A stretch of DNA of 64,000 nt from Burkholderia sp. D-99 (GTDB lineage Bacteria > Pseudomonadota > Gammaproteobacteria > Burkholderiales > Burkholderiaceae). How positions within the stretch are numbered: the first letter of the stretch is position 1; the number at the start of each line of letters is the position of its first letter. The notes beneath the pieces were generated by a model. It had not been told where the DNA came from. It did not search any database and saw nothing but the letters and a program-made list of their open reading frames with translations. The translations under genes were made by a program, and so were the position numbers. The stretch is taken from contig NZ_JAAOXM010000009.1 in the NCBI RefSeq assembly GCF_011605345.1, forward strand, positions 62,001 through 126,000, written 5' to 3'. Below are positions 48,764-57,703 of the stretch, piece by piece.

Positions 48764-49645
48764 TTACGCGCGCTCGGGTTGCACGCGGGCGGCCGGCGCG
48801 CGGAACACGAGCGCGAGCCCCGCGATGATCGCGCCCATGCCGGCGAGCGCGAGCGGCTCGGGCCGGTTGCCGAGCCACACGGCGTCCATCAGCGTGGTGA
48901 CGACGGGCACGAGATAGAACAGGCTCGTCACGTTGACGAGATCGCCGCGCTGCATCAACCGATAGAACAGCAGTTGCGCGATCACCGAAATCACGATGCC
49001 GAGCCACAGCAGCGGGATCACGAATGTCCAGCTCATGTCGAACGACACCGGCCGGAACGGCACGATCGCCACACACAGCGCGAGGCCGATCGCATTCTGC
49101 AGCGGCAGCACGTCGGCGGGCGCCGCACGTACGCGCTTTTGCAGCAACGAGCCTGCGGTCAGCGCGACGAGTGCGGTGAGCGCGCACGCGATGCCCGCGA
49201 GCGACAGGCCGCCGTCGCCCGCGCCACGGCACACGACGAGCGCGAGGCCGGCCAGTGACAGCGCGAGCCCCGCGATGCGCACGGGTTGCCAGCGCCGCTC
49301 GACGATCGCGAGCGTGAGGATCGGCTGCACGCCGAGGATCGTGGCGAGCACGCCCGGCGCGATCCCGCGTTCGAGCGCGAGCAGGTAGAAGATCGAATAG
49401 CCACCCATCATCAGCAAGCCGGTCAGCGCGGCCATGCGCCGCTCGCCGCGCGGCGGCAGCCAGCGTTTGCGCACGAAGGCCAGCCCGAGCAGCACGAGCG
49501 ATGCAAGGGCGAAACGTGCGGTGAGAAAGACGAACGCGGATGCGTGACGCAGACCGAGTTCAGCGAAGATCGCGCCGCTGCTCCACAGCAGTACGAAGAG
49601 CGACGTCGCTCCATGCGCGGTGAGCGCGCGTTTGAACGAAACCAT
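48764..49645 (-). CDS. EamA/DMT-family exporter
   Basis: A 293-residue membrane protein of the drug/metabolite transporter superfamily. Ten hydrophobic segments form two EamA repeats (about residues 10-140 and 150-285). Typical segments are LLWSSGAIFAELGLRHAS and the second-repeat YRLMQRGDLVNVTSLFYLVPVV. The substrate is unknown; such proteins often export amino acids or metabolites. ATG at 49645 fits the family; an upstream in-frame ATG at 49726 is less likely. Confidence 0.88.
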   Translation of the reverse strand: MVSFKRALTAHGATSLFVLLWSSGAIFAELGLRHASAFVFLTARFALASLVLLGLAFVRKRWLPPRGERRMAALTGLLMMGGYSIFYLLALERGIAPGVLATILGVQPILTLAIVERRWQPVRIAGLALSLAGLALVVCRGAGDGGLSLAGIACALTALVALTAGSLLQKRVRAAPADVLPLQNAIGLALCVAIVPFRPVSFDMSWTFVIPLLWLGIVISVIAQLLFYRLMQRGDLVNVTSLFYLVPVVTTLMDAVWLGNRPEPLALAGMGAIIAGLALVFRAPAARVQPERA

Positions 49646-50439
49646 GTGAATCCACCTGTCGAACGGATCGGAACGTTCCATCCGCGCGCGCAGCAGCGAG
49701 CCGTGCGTCACGACGCACGAATGCAAGCCTGCGGGCGAATGAAAGACGAAACGGAAGCCGGCTGGTCAGCCGGCGCGTGCCGCCGGAGGGGGCGGCGCGG
49801 CGCCGACGAGCGGCGGTGCGACAGGAGGAGGAAGAACCGACGGATGCGCGCACGCCTGCGGCCGCGAGTCGAACTGCGGCCGGGATTTTGCGAGGGCGGA
49901 CGTGAACGGATGCATCGTGTCGGAATGCGCTTGAACGCGAATGAGCATCAAAGGTACCGCAAGGCCGGCATCGGACGCAACCACTGTCGGTGGCGTCGCA
50001 TGACGAAGGGCGGCGTGCGGTGAGGCGGACGGTGCGTGCGCGCACGTCGTTGTGCGGGCCGCGTTCAAGGCAGGGGGAAGGCGATGACGGGGTAGTGTGG
50101 TTCGGCCACTGCAGTCGCGCGAATTTTCCTGGCGACCCGGCACCGAGCCTACGATGCGCGCGTCACGTGCGCGCCGCGGTGCCAAGGCGGATTCGGCGGA
50201 CGGTCACATTCGACAGGGTATGATGGGGGTAACCGGGCCGGCAAGCGCTCGTCCGGTGCAGTGGTTGATTGGAGACATTCGACGAATTCGCGGCACTTCG
50301 CCTGCTTCTTCTTCTTTTCGCGCTTCGATAAACCGTGAACAATGGGATTACGCGCAACGCTCCGACGAGAGCGCGCGGATCGTGCATTTGCCGGCTCGCC
50401 AGCGAGCCGGGTTTCAAGATTCAAGAGTGGGGAACCATC
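49646..50439. other. Long intergenic region, no secure gene
   Basis: 794 bases without a convincing gene. A minus-strand frame from 49948 to 49766 would give a 60-residue Pro/Ala-rich peptide with acceptable codon use but no ribosome-binding site or domain, so I do not call it. Plus-strand frames here are antisense-like Arg-rich products. The 3' end carries the leader of the small protein at 50440. Confidence 0.4.
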
Positions 50440-50652
50440 ATGCATGTCGGGTCGATTGTCTGCACTACCCATATCGCGGTGCCGAAGGGCGCGCGCGGCA
50501 TCGTCCAGCGCGTCCTGGGCGACATGGCTATGGTGACCTGGTACGCGGGCGTACCGGGCGAGTCGAAGGAACTCAACACCGAGCCGTTCTTTCTCGAGGA
50601 CCTGATCGACACCGGCGAATCCGTGCTGCCGGCCGGCGCGGCGCTCCACTAA
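50440..50652 (+). CDS. Small conserved-looking protein, unknown
   Basis: A 70-residue protein that I do not recognise: MHVGSIVCTTHIAVPKGARG is followed by VQRVLGDMAMVTWYAG and an acidic C-terminal half. The regular spacing of Gly and hydrophobic residues suggests a small beta-barrel, KOW- or SH3-like, but this is a guess. The ATG at 50440 is preceded by AGAGTGGGGAACC. It lies 58 bases before the SrkA-like kinase gene and may share its transcript. Confidence 0.6.
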   Translation: MHVGSIVCTTHIAVPKGARGIVQRVLGDMAMVTWYAGVPGESKELNTEPFFLEDLIDTGESVLPAGAALH

Positions 50653-50710
50653 GCGCACACGTCGCACCGGGCGCTCGTCTTTCAGCCCGGCTGGCGGCAC
50701 AATGCGGGGC

Positions 50711-51733
50711 ATGACAGACGCTACTTCCGCTCCCGCTTCTCCCGCCAGCCCGCCGTTCGCCGGACTCACGCCCGAGTGCGTGCTCGACGCGCTCGACAGC
50801 GTGCTGATGCCGGCCGGCCTGCGCACCGACGGGCGCCTGCTCGCGCTCAACAGCTACGAAAACCGCGTGTATCAGGTGGGCATCGAAGACGGCCCGCCGG
50901 TCGTCGCGAAGTTCTACCGTCCGGCACGCTGGTCGGACGAAGCGATTCTCGAAGAGCATGCGTTCGTCGCCGAGCTCGCCGCACGCGAGATTCCGGCGGT
51001 GCCTGCGCGCGTATTCGACGGCCTCACGCTGCACGCGTTCGACGGCTTCCGCTTCTCGATCTTCGAGCGGCGCGGCGGCCGGGCGCCCGATCTCGATCGC
51101 AGCGACACGCTCGAATGGCTCGGCCGCTTCATCGGCCGGATCCATGCGGTAGGCGCGACCGAGCCGTATGTCGCGCGTCCCGTGCTCGACATCAAAACGT
51201 TCGGCTATGAGCCGCGCGACTACCTGCTCGCGCACGATTTCATTCCGGATGAAGTACGACCGGCCTACGAGACGGTCGTCAGGCTCGCCCTCGAAGGCGT
51301 CGAGGCCGCGTTCGAGCGCGCGGGCGAGATCCGCCTGCTGCGCACGCACGGCGACTGTCATCCGAGCAACGTGCTGTGGACCGATGCCGGCCCGCACTTC
51401 GTCGACTTCGACGACAGCCGGATGGCGCCGGCGGTCCAGGATCTGTGGCTGCTGCTGCCGGGCGATCGCGAAGGCGCGTCGCGCGCGCTGGCGGACCTGC
51501 TGGCCGGCTACGAGGATTTCTGCGAATTCGAGCCGCGCGAGTTGCATCTCGTCGAAGCGCTGCGCACGCTGCGGCTGATTCACTACGCGGCATGGCTCGC
51601 GCGACGCTGGGACGATCCCGCCTTTCCCGCCGCGTTCCCGTGGTTTAACACGCATCGTTACTGGGAAGCGCGCGTGCTCGAGTTGCGCGAGCAGATCGGC
51701 GCGATGCAGGAAGGGCCGCTGTGGCCCGTGTGA
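50711..51733 (+). CDS. srkA: Stress-response serine/threonine kinase SrkA (YihE-like)
   Basis: A 340-residue kinase of the aminoglycoside/choline-kinase fold. It shows the ATP-binding Lys in VVAKFYRPARWS, the catalytic loop THGDCHPSNVLW and the metal-binding FVDFDDSRM. The strongly conserved NSYENRVYQVG and GRFIGRIHAVG segments identify the SrkA/YihE group, which protects E. coli during envelope and oxidative stress. ATG at 50711 is chosen; an ATG at 50702 is also in frame. Confidence 0.92.
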   Translation: MTDATSAPASPASPPFAGLTPECVLDALDSVLMPAGLRTDGRLLALNSYENRVYQVGIEDGPPVVAKFYRPARWSDEAILEEHAFVAELAAREIPAVPARVFDGLTLHAFDGFRFSIFERRGGRAPDLDRSDTLEWLGRFIGRIHAVGATEPYVARPVLDIKTFGYEPRDYLLAHDFIPDEVRPAYETVVRLALEGVEAAFERAGEIRLLRTHGDCHPSNVLWTDAGPHFVDFDDSRMAPAVQDLWLLLPGDREGASRALADLLAGYEDFCEFEPRELHLVEALRTLRLIHYAAWLARRWDDPAFPAAFPWFNTHRYWEARVLELREQIGAMQEGPLWPV

Positions 51734-51814
51734 CGGCACGCGCGGCACCTGCGCCGCGCGGCATGCCGAAGCGGGCCGCGGCGCGATGCGCGCGGCCCGT
51801 TCGATCCTTTCCGT

Positions 51815-53257
51815 TCAGAACTTCAGCATCAGCTTGATCAGCGCGGCGAAGCGCTTGCCGTACGGCGGCGCGAGCAGGTTGCGTGCGTTCAGGCGCGCCT
51901 GCGTGAGCACCGGTTTCATCTTCGAGAACGTGACGAAACCGTCGTAGCCGTGATACGCGCCCATGCCGCTCGCACCCACCCCGCCGAACGGCAGGCTGCC
52001 GCATGCGATGTGCATCAGCGTTTCGTTGATCGACACGCCGCCCGAGATCGTTTCGCGCATCACGCGGTCGATCGTGCCGCCGTCCTCGTCGAACAGGTAG
52101 AGCGCGAGCGGACGCGGGCGCGCATTCACGTATGCGATCGCTTCGTCGAGCCGCTCGTACGGCACGAGCGGCAGCAGCGGCCCGAAGATTTCCTCCTGCA
52201 TCAGTTGCGACGCGGCCGGCACCTGCGTGACCGCGCATGGCACGAAGCGGCGCGATGCGGGATCGGATTGCGCGTCGGATAGCGGATGCAGTTGCGCGCC
52301 GCCCGCCTGCGCGTCGCTTGCGAGCTGCTGCAGCCGAGCGTAGTGCCGCGGCGACACGATCGTCGTGTAGTCGCCGTTCGCCGACAGGTCGGGGTACATC
52401 TTCGCGAACCGTGCCCGCGCGCGCTCGATGAACGCGGCTTCCATCCCGCGTGGCAGCAGCACGTAGTCGGGCGCGATGCAGGTCTGGCCCGCATTCAGCG
52501 TCTTGCCCGCGACGATCGCGTCGACGGCCGCATCGAAGCGCGCGTTCGGCCCGACGATCGCCGGCGACTTGCCGCCGAGTTCGAGCGTGACGGGCGTGAG
52601 GTTGTCGGCGGCCGCGCGCATCACGTGGCGGCCGACGTGCGTCGAGCCGGTGAACAGCAGATGATCGAACGGCAAGCCGCTGAACGCGGCGCCCACTTCC
52701 GCATCGCCGTTCACGACCGCGACGTGGTCGCGCGTGAAGGTCTTCGCAATGAGCTGCTCGAACAGCGCCGACGTGCGCGGCGTCAGTTCGGACATCTTGA
52801 TGATCGCGCGGTTGCCGGCCGCGAGCGCGCAGATCAGCGGGCCGGCCGCGAGCAGCACCGGGTAGTTCCACGGCACGACGATGCCGACCACGCCGAGCGG
52901 TTGCGGAATCACCTTCGCGCGCGCCGGGCGCAGCCACTTGTTCATCGGCTTGCGGATCGGCTTCATCCAGCGCTTGCCGTGCTTGAGCGCGTCGTCGATC
53001 TCTTCCTTCGCCATCCAGATTTCCGACAGCAGCACTTCCTGCTTCGCGCGATGGCCGAAATCGGCGCTGATCGCTTCGGCGAGTGCGTCCGCATGGTCGA
53101 TCAGCATCGTGCGCAGCGCGCGCAAGTGCTGCACGCGCGTTTCCCATGCCGGGTACGGCGCGCGCAGGTAGGCCGCGCGCTGGTCGCGTAGCAGCGACGT
53201 CAGTGCATCGACCGACGGCAGTGCTTGCGGGGCCAGTTCGGGCAGGTCGTTCTTCAT
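51815..53257 (-). CDS. Aldehyde dehydrogenase, coniferyl aldehyde dehydrogenase type
   Basis: A 480-residue NAD(P)-dependent aldehyde dehydrogenase. Signatures are VPWNYPVLLAAGPLICALAAGN, the general-base Glu in TLELGGKSP and the nucleophile Cys in NAGQTCIAPDYVLLP. The last of these and the C-terminal GAYHGYDGFVTFSK pattern place it in the coniferyl aldehyde dehydrogenase group. It is divergent from a GMC alcohol oxidoreductase 920 bases away; the two could oxidise an alcohol to aldehyde to acid in sequence. Confidence 0.9.
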   Translation of the reverse strand: MKNDLPELAPQALPSVDALTSLLRDQRAAYLRAPYPAWETRVQHLRALRTMLIDHADALAEAISADFGHRAKQEVLLSEIWMAKEEIDDALKHGKRWMKPIRKPMNKWLRPARAKVIPQPLGVVGIVVPWNYPVLLAAGPLICALAAGNRAIIKMSELTPRTSALFEQLIAKTFTRDHVAVVNGDAEVGAAFSGLPFDHLLFTGSTHVGRHVMRAAADNLTPVTLELGGKSPAIVGPNARFDAAVDAIVAGKTLNAGQTCIAPDYVLLPRGMEAAFIERARARFAKMYPDLSANGDYTTIVSPRHYARLQQLASDAQAGGAQLHPLSDAQSDPASRRFVPCAVTQVPAASQLMQEEIFGPLLPLVPYERLDEAIAYVNARPRPLALYLFDEDGGTIDRVMRETISGGVSINETLMHIACGSLPFGGVGASGMGAYHGYDGFVTFSKMKPVLTQARLNARNLLAPPYGKRFAALIKLMLKF

Positions 53258-53922
53258 GTCGTCTCCTCCAGTTGGGCCAGGCTGGTCGGCCGGCCGTCAC
53301 GCCGCACGCGCACGCTCGGCGAGCGCGGCGACGCGGATCGGGGTGGTGCGTGTCGCGCGGCGCGGGGCCGGATGCGACTTGTGCTCGAAAACCGGTTGAA
53401 GCGTGCAGCGGGCGTCGCATCCACGCGACGGTGTGCGCATCCGGAAACCGTGTTGCGGCGCATGGACATGCAGCGCGATGCGACTGTGGCCGGGCGCGCG
53501 ACGGTGCGGCGCGACTACCCGTCGTTGCACCGAAGCGGGGTAGTGCGACAGGTCCGTCAAATCATGCCGCAGCGCATCGTGCTGCTGCGGCGACAAACCG
53601 TCCAAACGGTCGGCGACGACACGTGCCGTTCGATTTCGATCGACTGTGCGCATGACGCGGGGCATCTCCGCGCGAGCAGCCGTTTGAAATGAAATGCGGA
53701 CTGCGCGCATCGCATCCGGGCAACCCGGTCGGCACGCAGCCTGCAGAACCTGGCGCTGCATCGTCGTTTCTCCCGTTTCGCGACGGATCGGCTTCTCGTG
53801 GCCGGCGCGTCGCGCAAAGCGAATCGATACATCTTAAATTTAGTTCACGCGGGCGTTTAGAGGAATCGCTCTTGAATCCGCGCGCCGCGCGCGCGACGGC
53901 CATTCCTACAATGCCCGAACGC
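53258..53922. other. Intergenic region left of the MITE-like element
   Basis: No secure gene. A minus-strand frame at 53297-53761 gives 154 residues containing ADRLDGLSPQQHDALRHDL, which has the flavour of a small helical domain, but the rest is low-complexity and it lacks a ribosome-binding site. The promoter of the aldehyde dehydrogenase gene should lie at the left end. Confidence 0.35.
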
Positions 53923-54116
53923 TAGGGTCTGTTTGCATATGGAACGCACATGCGAATGCCCGAAATCGCTCGTAGGGCAAGAAGTGAGGAGCGCCGTTTG
54001 GCCGAGCCAAACAAGCGACGAGCGACGCCGCCATACGGGCGATTTCGGGCATTCCCGTGACATGAACTCTTCAATTCGGGGCAACGCATGTGCGTTCCAT
54101 ATGCAAACAGACCCTA
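53923..54116. mobile_element. 190-bp palindromic MITE-like element flanked by TA
   Basis: The outer arms 53923-53954 and 54085-54116 are perfect 32-base inverted repeats beginning TAGGGTCTG. Inside, 53955-53968 pairs perfectly with 54040-54053, the pairing continues to 53974/54034 with one G-T wobble, and a GTTTGGC-CGA-GCCAAAC hairpin lies near the centre. TA at both outer ends could be a target-site duplication, as for IS630/Tc1 or some IS5-group elements. No transposase is present, so it would be non-autonomous. Confidence 0.75.
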
Positions 54117-54177
54117 TAGAGGGGACGCGGTCGCGCGGCGGTGCCGGGCGCCTTCCATGACACGACGGAGACGTGAC

Positions 54178-55818
54178 ATGCAATACGACTACATCATCGT
54201 CGGCGGCGGTTCGGGCGGGTCGAGCCTGGCAGGCCGTCTCGCCGATGCCTGCCCCGATGCGACGATCGCGCTGATCGAGGCCGGCTCGCATACGGAGCGC
54301 AACCTGCTCGTCAACATGCCGGTCGGCATCGCGGCGCTGGTACCGTTCAAGCTCGGCACGAACTACGGCTACGAGACGGTGCCGCAGCCGGGCCTCGGCG
54401 GGCGGCGCGGTTACCAGCCGCGCGGGCGCGGGATGGGCGGCTCGAGCGCGATCAACGCGATGATCTACACGCGCGGCCACCCCGGCGACTACGACGAATG
54501 GGCGCAGCTCGGCGCGACCGGCTGGGGCTGGCAGGACGTGCTGCCGTATTTCCGCCGCGCGGAAGGCAACGAACGCGGCGCCGATGCGTGGCACGGCGCG
54601 GACGGCCCGCTGTCGGTGTCGGATCTGCGCTTTCGCAATCCGTTCTCCGAACGATTCATCCAGGCCGCGCATGCGGCCGGCTATCCGCTGAACGACGATT
54701 TCAACGGCGCGACGCAGGAAGGCGTCGGCTTCTATCAGGTCACGCATCGCGACGGTTCGCGCTGCAGCGTCGCGCGCGCGTATATCTACGGCCGCGACCG
54801 GCCGAACCTGCACGTGATCACCGATGCGACGGTGCTGCGGGTCACGTTCGACGGCAAGCGTGCGGCCGGTGTCGCGGTCGCGCGCAACGGGCGCGTCGAG
54901 ACGCTCGAAGCGCGCGCGGAAGTGATCCTGTCGGCCGGCGCGTTCAATTCGCCGCAACTGCTGATGTGCTCGGGGATCGGCCCGGCCGAGCAACTGCGCC
55001 GGCACGGGATCGCCGTCGTGCAGGATGCGCCGGACGTCGGCACGAACCTGATCGACCATATCGACTTCATCATCAACACGCGCGTGAATTCATCGGAGCT
55101 GGTCGGTGTGTGCTTGCGCGGGATCGCGAAGATGACGCCCGCGCTCGCGCGCTATTTCTCGAGCCGCACCGGGATGATGACGAGCAACGTCGCGGAGGCC
55201 GGCGGTTTCATCAAGAGCGATCCGTCGCTCGAGCGTCCCGACCTGCAGCTGCATTTCTGCACGGCGCTCGTGGACGACCACAATCGCAAGATGCACTGGG
55301 GCTTCGGCTATTCGCTGCACGTGTGCGCGCTGCGGCCGTTCAGCCGCGGCACGGTGGCGCTCGCGAGCGGCGATGCGCGCGACGCACCGCTGATCGATCC
55401 GCGCTTCTTCAGCGATGCGCGCGATCTCGACCTGCTCGTGCGCGGCACGCAGGCGATGCGCAGGATTCTGTCGCAGGCGCCGCTCGCGTCGCAGGGCGGG
55501 CGCGAGCTGTATACGCGGGCGGACCAGGGCGAAGCGGAGCTGCGCAAGACGATCGTCGAGCATGCCGACACGATCTATCACCCGGTCGGCACCTGCCGGA
55601 TGGGTTCGGACGCGCGCGCGGTCGTCGATCCGCAACTGCGCGTGCGCGGCGTCGAAGGGTTGCGCGTGGTGGATGCGTCGGTGATGCCGACGCTGGTCGG
55701 CGGGAACACGAATGCGCCGTCGGTGATGATCGGCGAACGCGCGGCGGACTTCATCGTCGCGGCGCGCAAGGGCGGGGTGCCGCGCGGTGAGGCGGCTGCC
55801 GCGGTGCACGGCCGCTGA
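54178..55818 (+). CDS. GMC-family FAD alcohol oxidoreductase
   Basis: A 546-residue flavoenzyme. The N-terminal VGGGSGGSSLAGRLA binds the ADP part of FAD; GMC signature 1 is RGMGGSSAINAMIYTRG; signature 2 lies in SAGAFNSPQLLMCSGIGP; the active-site His is in HPVGTCRMG. The resemblance is to choline dehydrogenase/AlkJ-type alcohol dehydrogenases; the alcohol is unknown. ATG at 54178 follows GGAGACGTGAC. The MITE-like element ends about 60 bases upstream, so its insertion may affect this promoter. Confidence 0.92.
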   Translation: MQYDYIIVGGGSGGSSLAGRLADACPDATIALIEAGSHTERNLLVNMPVGIAALVPFKLGTNYGYETVPQPGLGGRRGYQPRGRGMGGSSAINAMIYTRGHPGDYDEWAQLGATGWGWQDVLPYFRRAEGNERGADAWHGADGPLSVSDLRFRNPFSERFIQAAHAAGYPLNDDFNGATQEGVGFYQVTHRDGSRCSVARAYIYGRDRPNLHVITDATVLRVTFDGKRAAGVAVARNGRVETLEARAEVILSAGAFNSPQLLMCSGIGPAEQLRRHGIAVVQDAPDVGTNLIDHIDFIINTRVNSSELVGVCLRGIAKMTPALARYFSSRTGMMTSNVAEAGGFIKSDPSLERPDLQLHFCTALVDDHNRKMHWGFGYSLHVCALRPFSRGTVALASGDARDAPLIDPRFFSDARDLDLLVRGTQAMRRILSQAPLASQGGRELYTRADQGEAELRKTIVEHADTIYHPVGTCRMGSDARAVVDPQLRVRGVEGLRVVDASVMPTLVGGNTNAPSVMIGERAADFIVAARKGGVPRGEAAAAVHGR

Positions 55819-55847
55819 ACGCGGCGCGCGCACTCGGGCAGCCATGC

Positions 55848-57209
55848 TCAGGCAAACGTATCGACGAGGCCGGCGCGGCTCACGCTCGCGGCGGCCGGTG
55901 CGGATTGCGCAACGTCGGCCGGTGCATCGACGGCTGACGATCCGCCGCTCCCGCGCCGCGACGACTGGCCGCCGGAGAAGGTCTGTTGCGGGTTCTGCTG
56001 CTGCGAAGCGAAGCCGCCGTCGCTGACGGTCGCGCTGCCGAGCCCGAGCCCGCCCGCTTCCATTGCCTCGCGCAGCTTCGGCAGCGCGGCTTCGACTGCT
56101 TCGCGCACCTGCGCGTGCTGCGACACGAACAGCGCGTGCGCGTTGTTGTCCGCGACGCGCAGCACGACCTGCAGCGGCCCGAGATCGGCCGGATTGAGCG
56201 TCAGTTCGGCGCTCTGCTGGTGCGCATTCGACAGGAACACGACCTTCTGGCTCAGCGCGTCCGTCCAGTCCGGGGTGCCGACGTGCGGTGCGAGCACGTG
56301 CGCGTTCGCGGCGGCGATCGCGCCCGCGGCCGGCGACAGCTGCAGGTTCGCCTGGGCCGCGGCCGCAGCCGTGGCGCCCGCCGCGAGCGTCGCGCTGGCG
56401 GCCGGATCCGTCGCTTCGCTGGCGGCCGCGAGTGCGTGCTGCTCGCCCGACTGCGCGTTCGCGTTGGCCTGCAGCGCCTGCGCGGTGGCTTGCGTCGGCG
56501 TTTGCTGGGTGCCGAGCGCACCCTTCGCGTCGGCGAGCGTGCGGTCGAAGGTCGGCACCTTCGGTGTCAGTGGCGCGGTGGCGCCGGTCGATGCGGTCGA
56601 TGCCGGTGCCGACGCTGTCGCGCCGGCCGCGGGTATCGCGATCGCGCCCGAGCCGCCCGTCAGCCTGTCGAGCGCGGTTTGCAGCGCATCGCGGACCGAC
56701 GCCGGCGTGGCCGGCTGGGCGGCCGCGCCGGCGTCCTTTGCCGTGTGATCCGCCAGCGTGGCCGTGGCATCGGGCTGGCCGGACACGGCCGTCTTTTGTG
56801 CAGCGGCAGCGGCGGCAGCAGCAGCCGGATCGGCCGGCGTCGCGTTGTCCGTGCGCGCCTGCAGTTGCGCCTGCACGGCCGCGGCTGCCGCGAGCGCGGC
56901 GGCGTCGGGGTTGGTGGCGGCGTTCGTGGTCGTATCGTCGGTCGCGTCGTCGTCATCGGTCGCGGACGGCTTCGTGCCGGCGGCCGGCTTCGACGAAGCC
57001 TGTTTCGTCGAAGCATCCGGCACGCCGGCATTCGACGAATCGCGACGCGCGACGACGCTTTGCTTCAGCGTCTGCGCGAACGGCACGGCGCTCGTGGCGG
57101 TCGCGGCATCGTTGCCGGCGGCGGTGCCGGACGAACCGGAGCCGCGGGCGGCCTTGAGTGCGGCGCCGGCGGTGTCGATCAGCGCGCCGAGCAGGGGCAG
57201 GGGAGGCAT
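55848..57209 (-). CDS. fliK: Flagellar hook-length control protein FliK
   Basis: Controls hook length and switches the export gate to late substrates. In 453 residues, about the first 330 are Ala/Thr/Gln-rich low complexity, as is usual for FliK, and the C-terminal domain (about 335-420) contains the conserved LTLNPADLGPLQVVLRV and FVSQHAQVREAVEAALPKLREAM. It is the last gene of the minus-strand fliF-fliK cluster. Confidence 0.93.
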   Translation of the reverse strand: MPPLPLLGALIDTAGAALKAARGSGSSGTAAGNDAATATSAVPFAQTLKQSVVARRDSSNAGVPDASTKQASSKPAAGTKPSATDDDDATDDTTTNAATNPDAAALAAAAAVQAQLQARTDNATPADPAAAAAAAAAQKTAVSGQPDATATLADHTAKDAGAAAQPATPASVRDALQTALDRLTGGSGAIAIPAAGATASAPASTASTGATAPLTPKVPTFDRTLADAKGALGTQQTPTQATAQALQANANAQSGEQHALAAASEATDPAASATLAAGATAAAAAQANLQLSPAAGAIAAANAHVLAPHVGTPDWTDALSQKVVFLSNAHQQSAELTLNPADLGPLQVVLRVADNNAHALFVSQHAQVREAVEAALPKLREAMEAGGLGLGSATVSDGGFASQQQNPQQTFSGGQSSRRGSGGSSAVDAPADVAQSAPAAASVSRAGLVDTFA

Positions 57210-57239
57210 GGCGTTCTCTCGTTCGAATGCGGTGGTCGG

Positions 57240-57698
57240 TTACGACGAGCGGGCCGCGTCGGCCCGCATGCGCAGGATCTTTGCGGCGTGTTCGTCGGAG
57301 TCGCGTTGTTCGCGCCGGGCGTCGCGCTGCGCTTCCTGCGCGACGCCGCGCGCCTGCAGGATTTCAAACGAGCCGACGGTGCGTTTCTTCTGTTGCCAGT
57401 TCGGGCGTGCTTCGTCGATGCGGACTTCGGCCGCGGCGAGCACGTTGCGCTGCTGCGTGATCGCGGCGTCGAGGGTGTCGATGAACGCCTGGAAATTGCG
57501 CCAGTTGCCGGCCGGCATCCCGTGCTGTGCGGATTGCGAGAAGCGCGCGTGGTATTCGTCGCGGTAGCGCAGCAGCGCGTCGAGCTGCTCGGCGGCCGCG
57601 GTGCGGTCGCGCTGCGCGGTGCCGAGCTGCCTGGCGGCCGAGTCGAGGTCGTCCTGCGCGCGGTCGAGCAGCAACTGAAGGGGAAAGCCGTGAGCCAT
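57240..57698 (-). CDS. fliJ: Flagellar export chaperone FliJ
   Basis: A 152-residue, mostly coiled-coil protein that links the FliI ATPase with the export gate and escorts substrates. Typical N-terminus FPLQLLLDRAQDDLDSAARQL. It lies between fliI (5 bases upstream) and fliK (30 bases downstream). Confidence 0.93.
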   Translation of the reverse strand: MAHGFPLQLLLDRAQDDLDSAARQLGTAQRDRTAAAEQLDALLRYRDEYHARFSQSAQHGMPAGNWRNFQAFIDTLDAAITQQRNVLAAAEVRIDEARPNWQQKKRTVGSFEILQARGVAQEAQRDARREQRDSDEHAAKILRMRADAARSS

Positions 57699-57703
57699 CT
57701 GGA

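Noticed and set aside
49766-49948. A 60-residue Pro/Ala-rich minus-strand frame
   Set aside because: Codon use is acceptable, but there is no ribosome-binding site or family, and the composition is low complexity.
53297-53761. A 154-residue minus-strand frame in the gap left of the MITE-like element
   Set aside because: Part of it looks helical, but there is no ribosome-binding site, no recognised domain, and overlapping frames on other strands are equally long.
53923-54116. Reading the palindrome as an ordinary terminator or as a gene end
   Set aside because: The arms are far too long and are flanked by TA. Neighbouring genes point away from it, so no transcript would end there.
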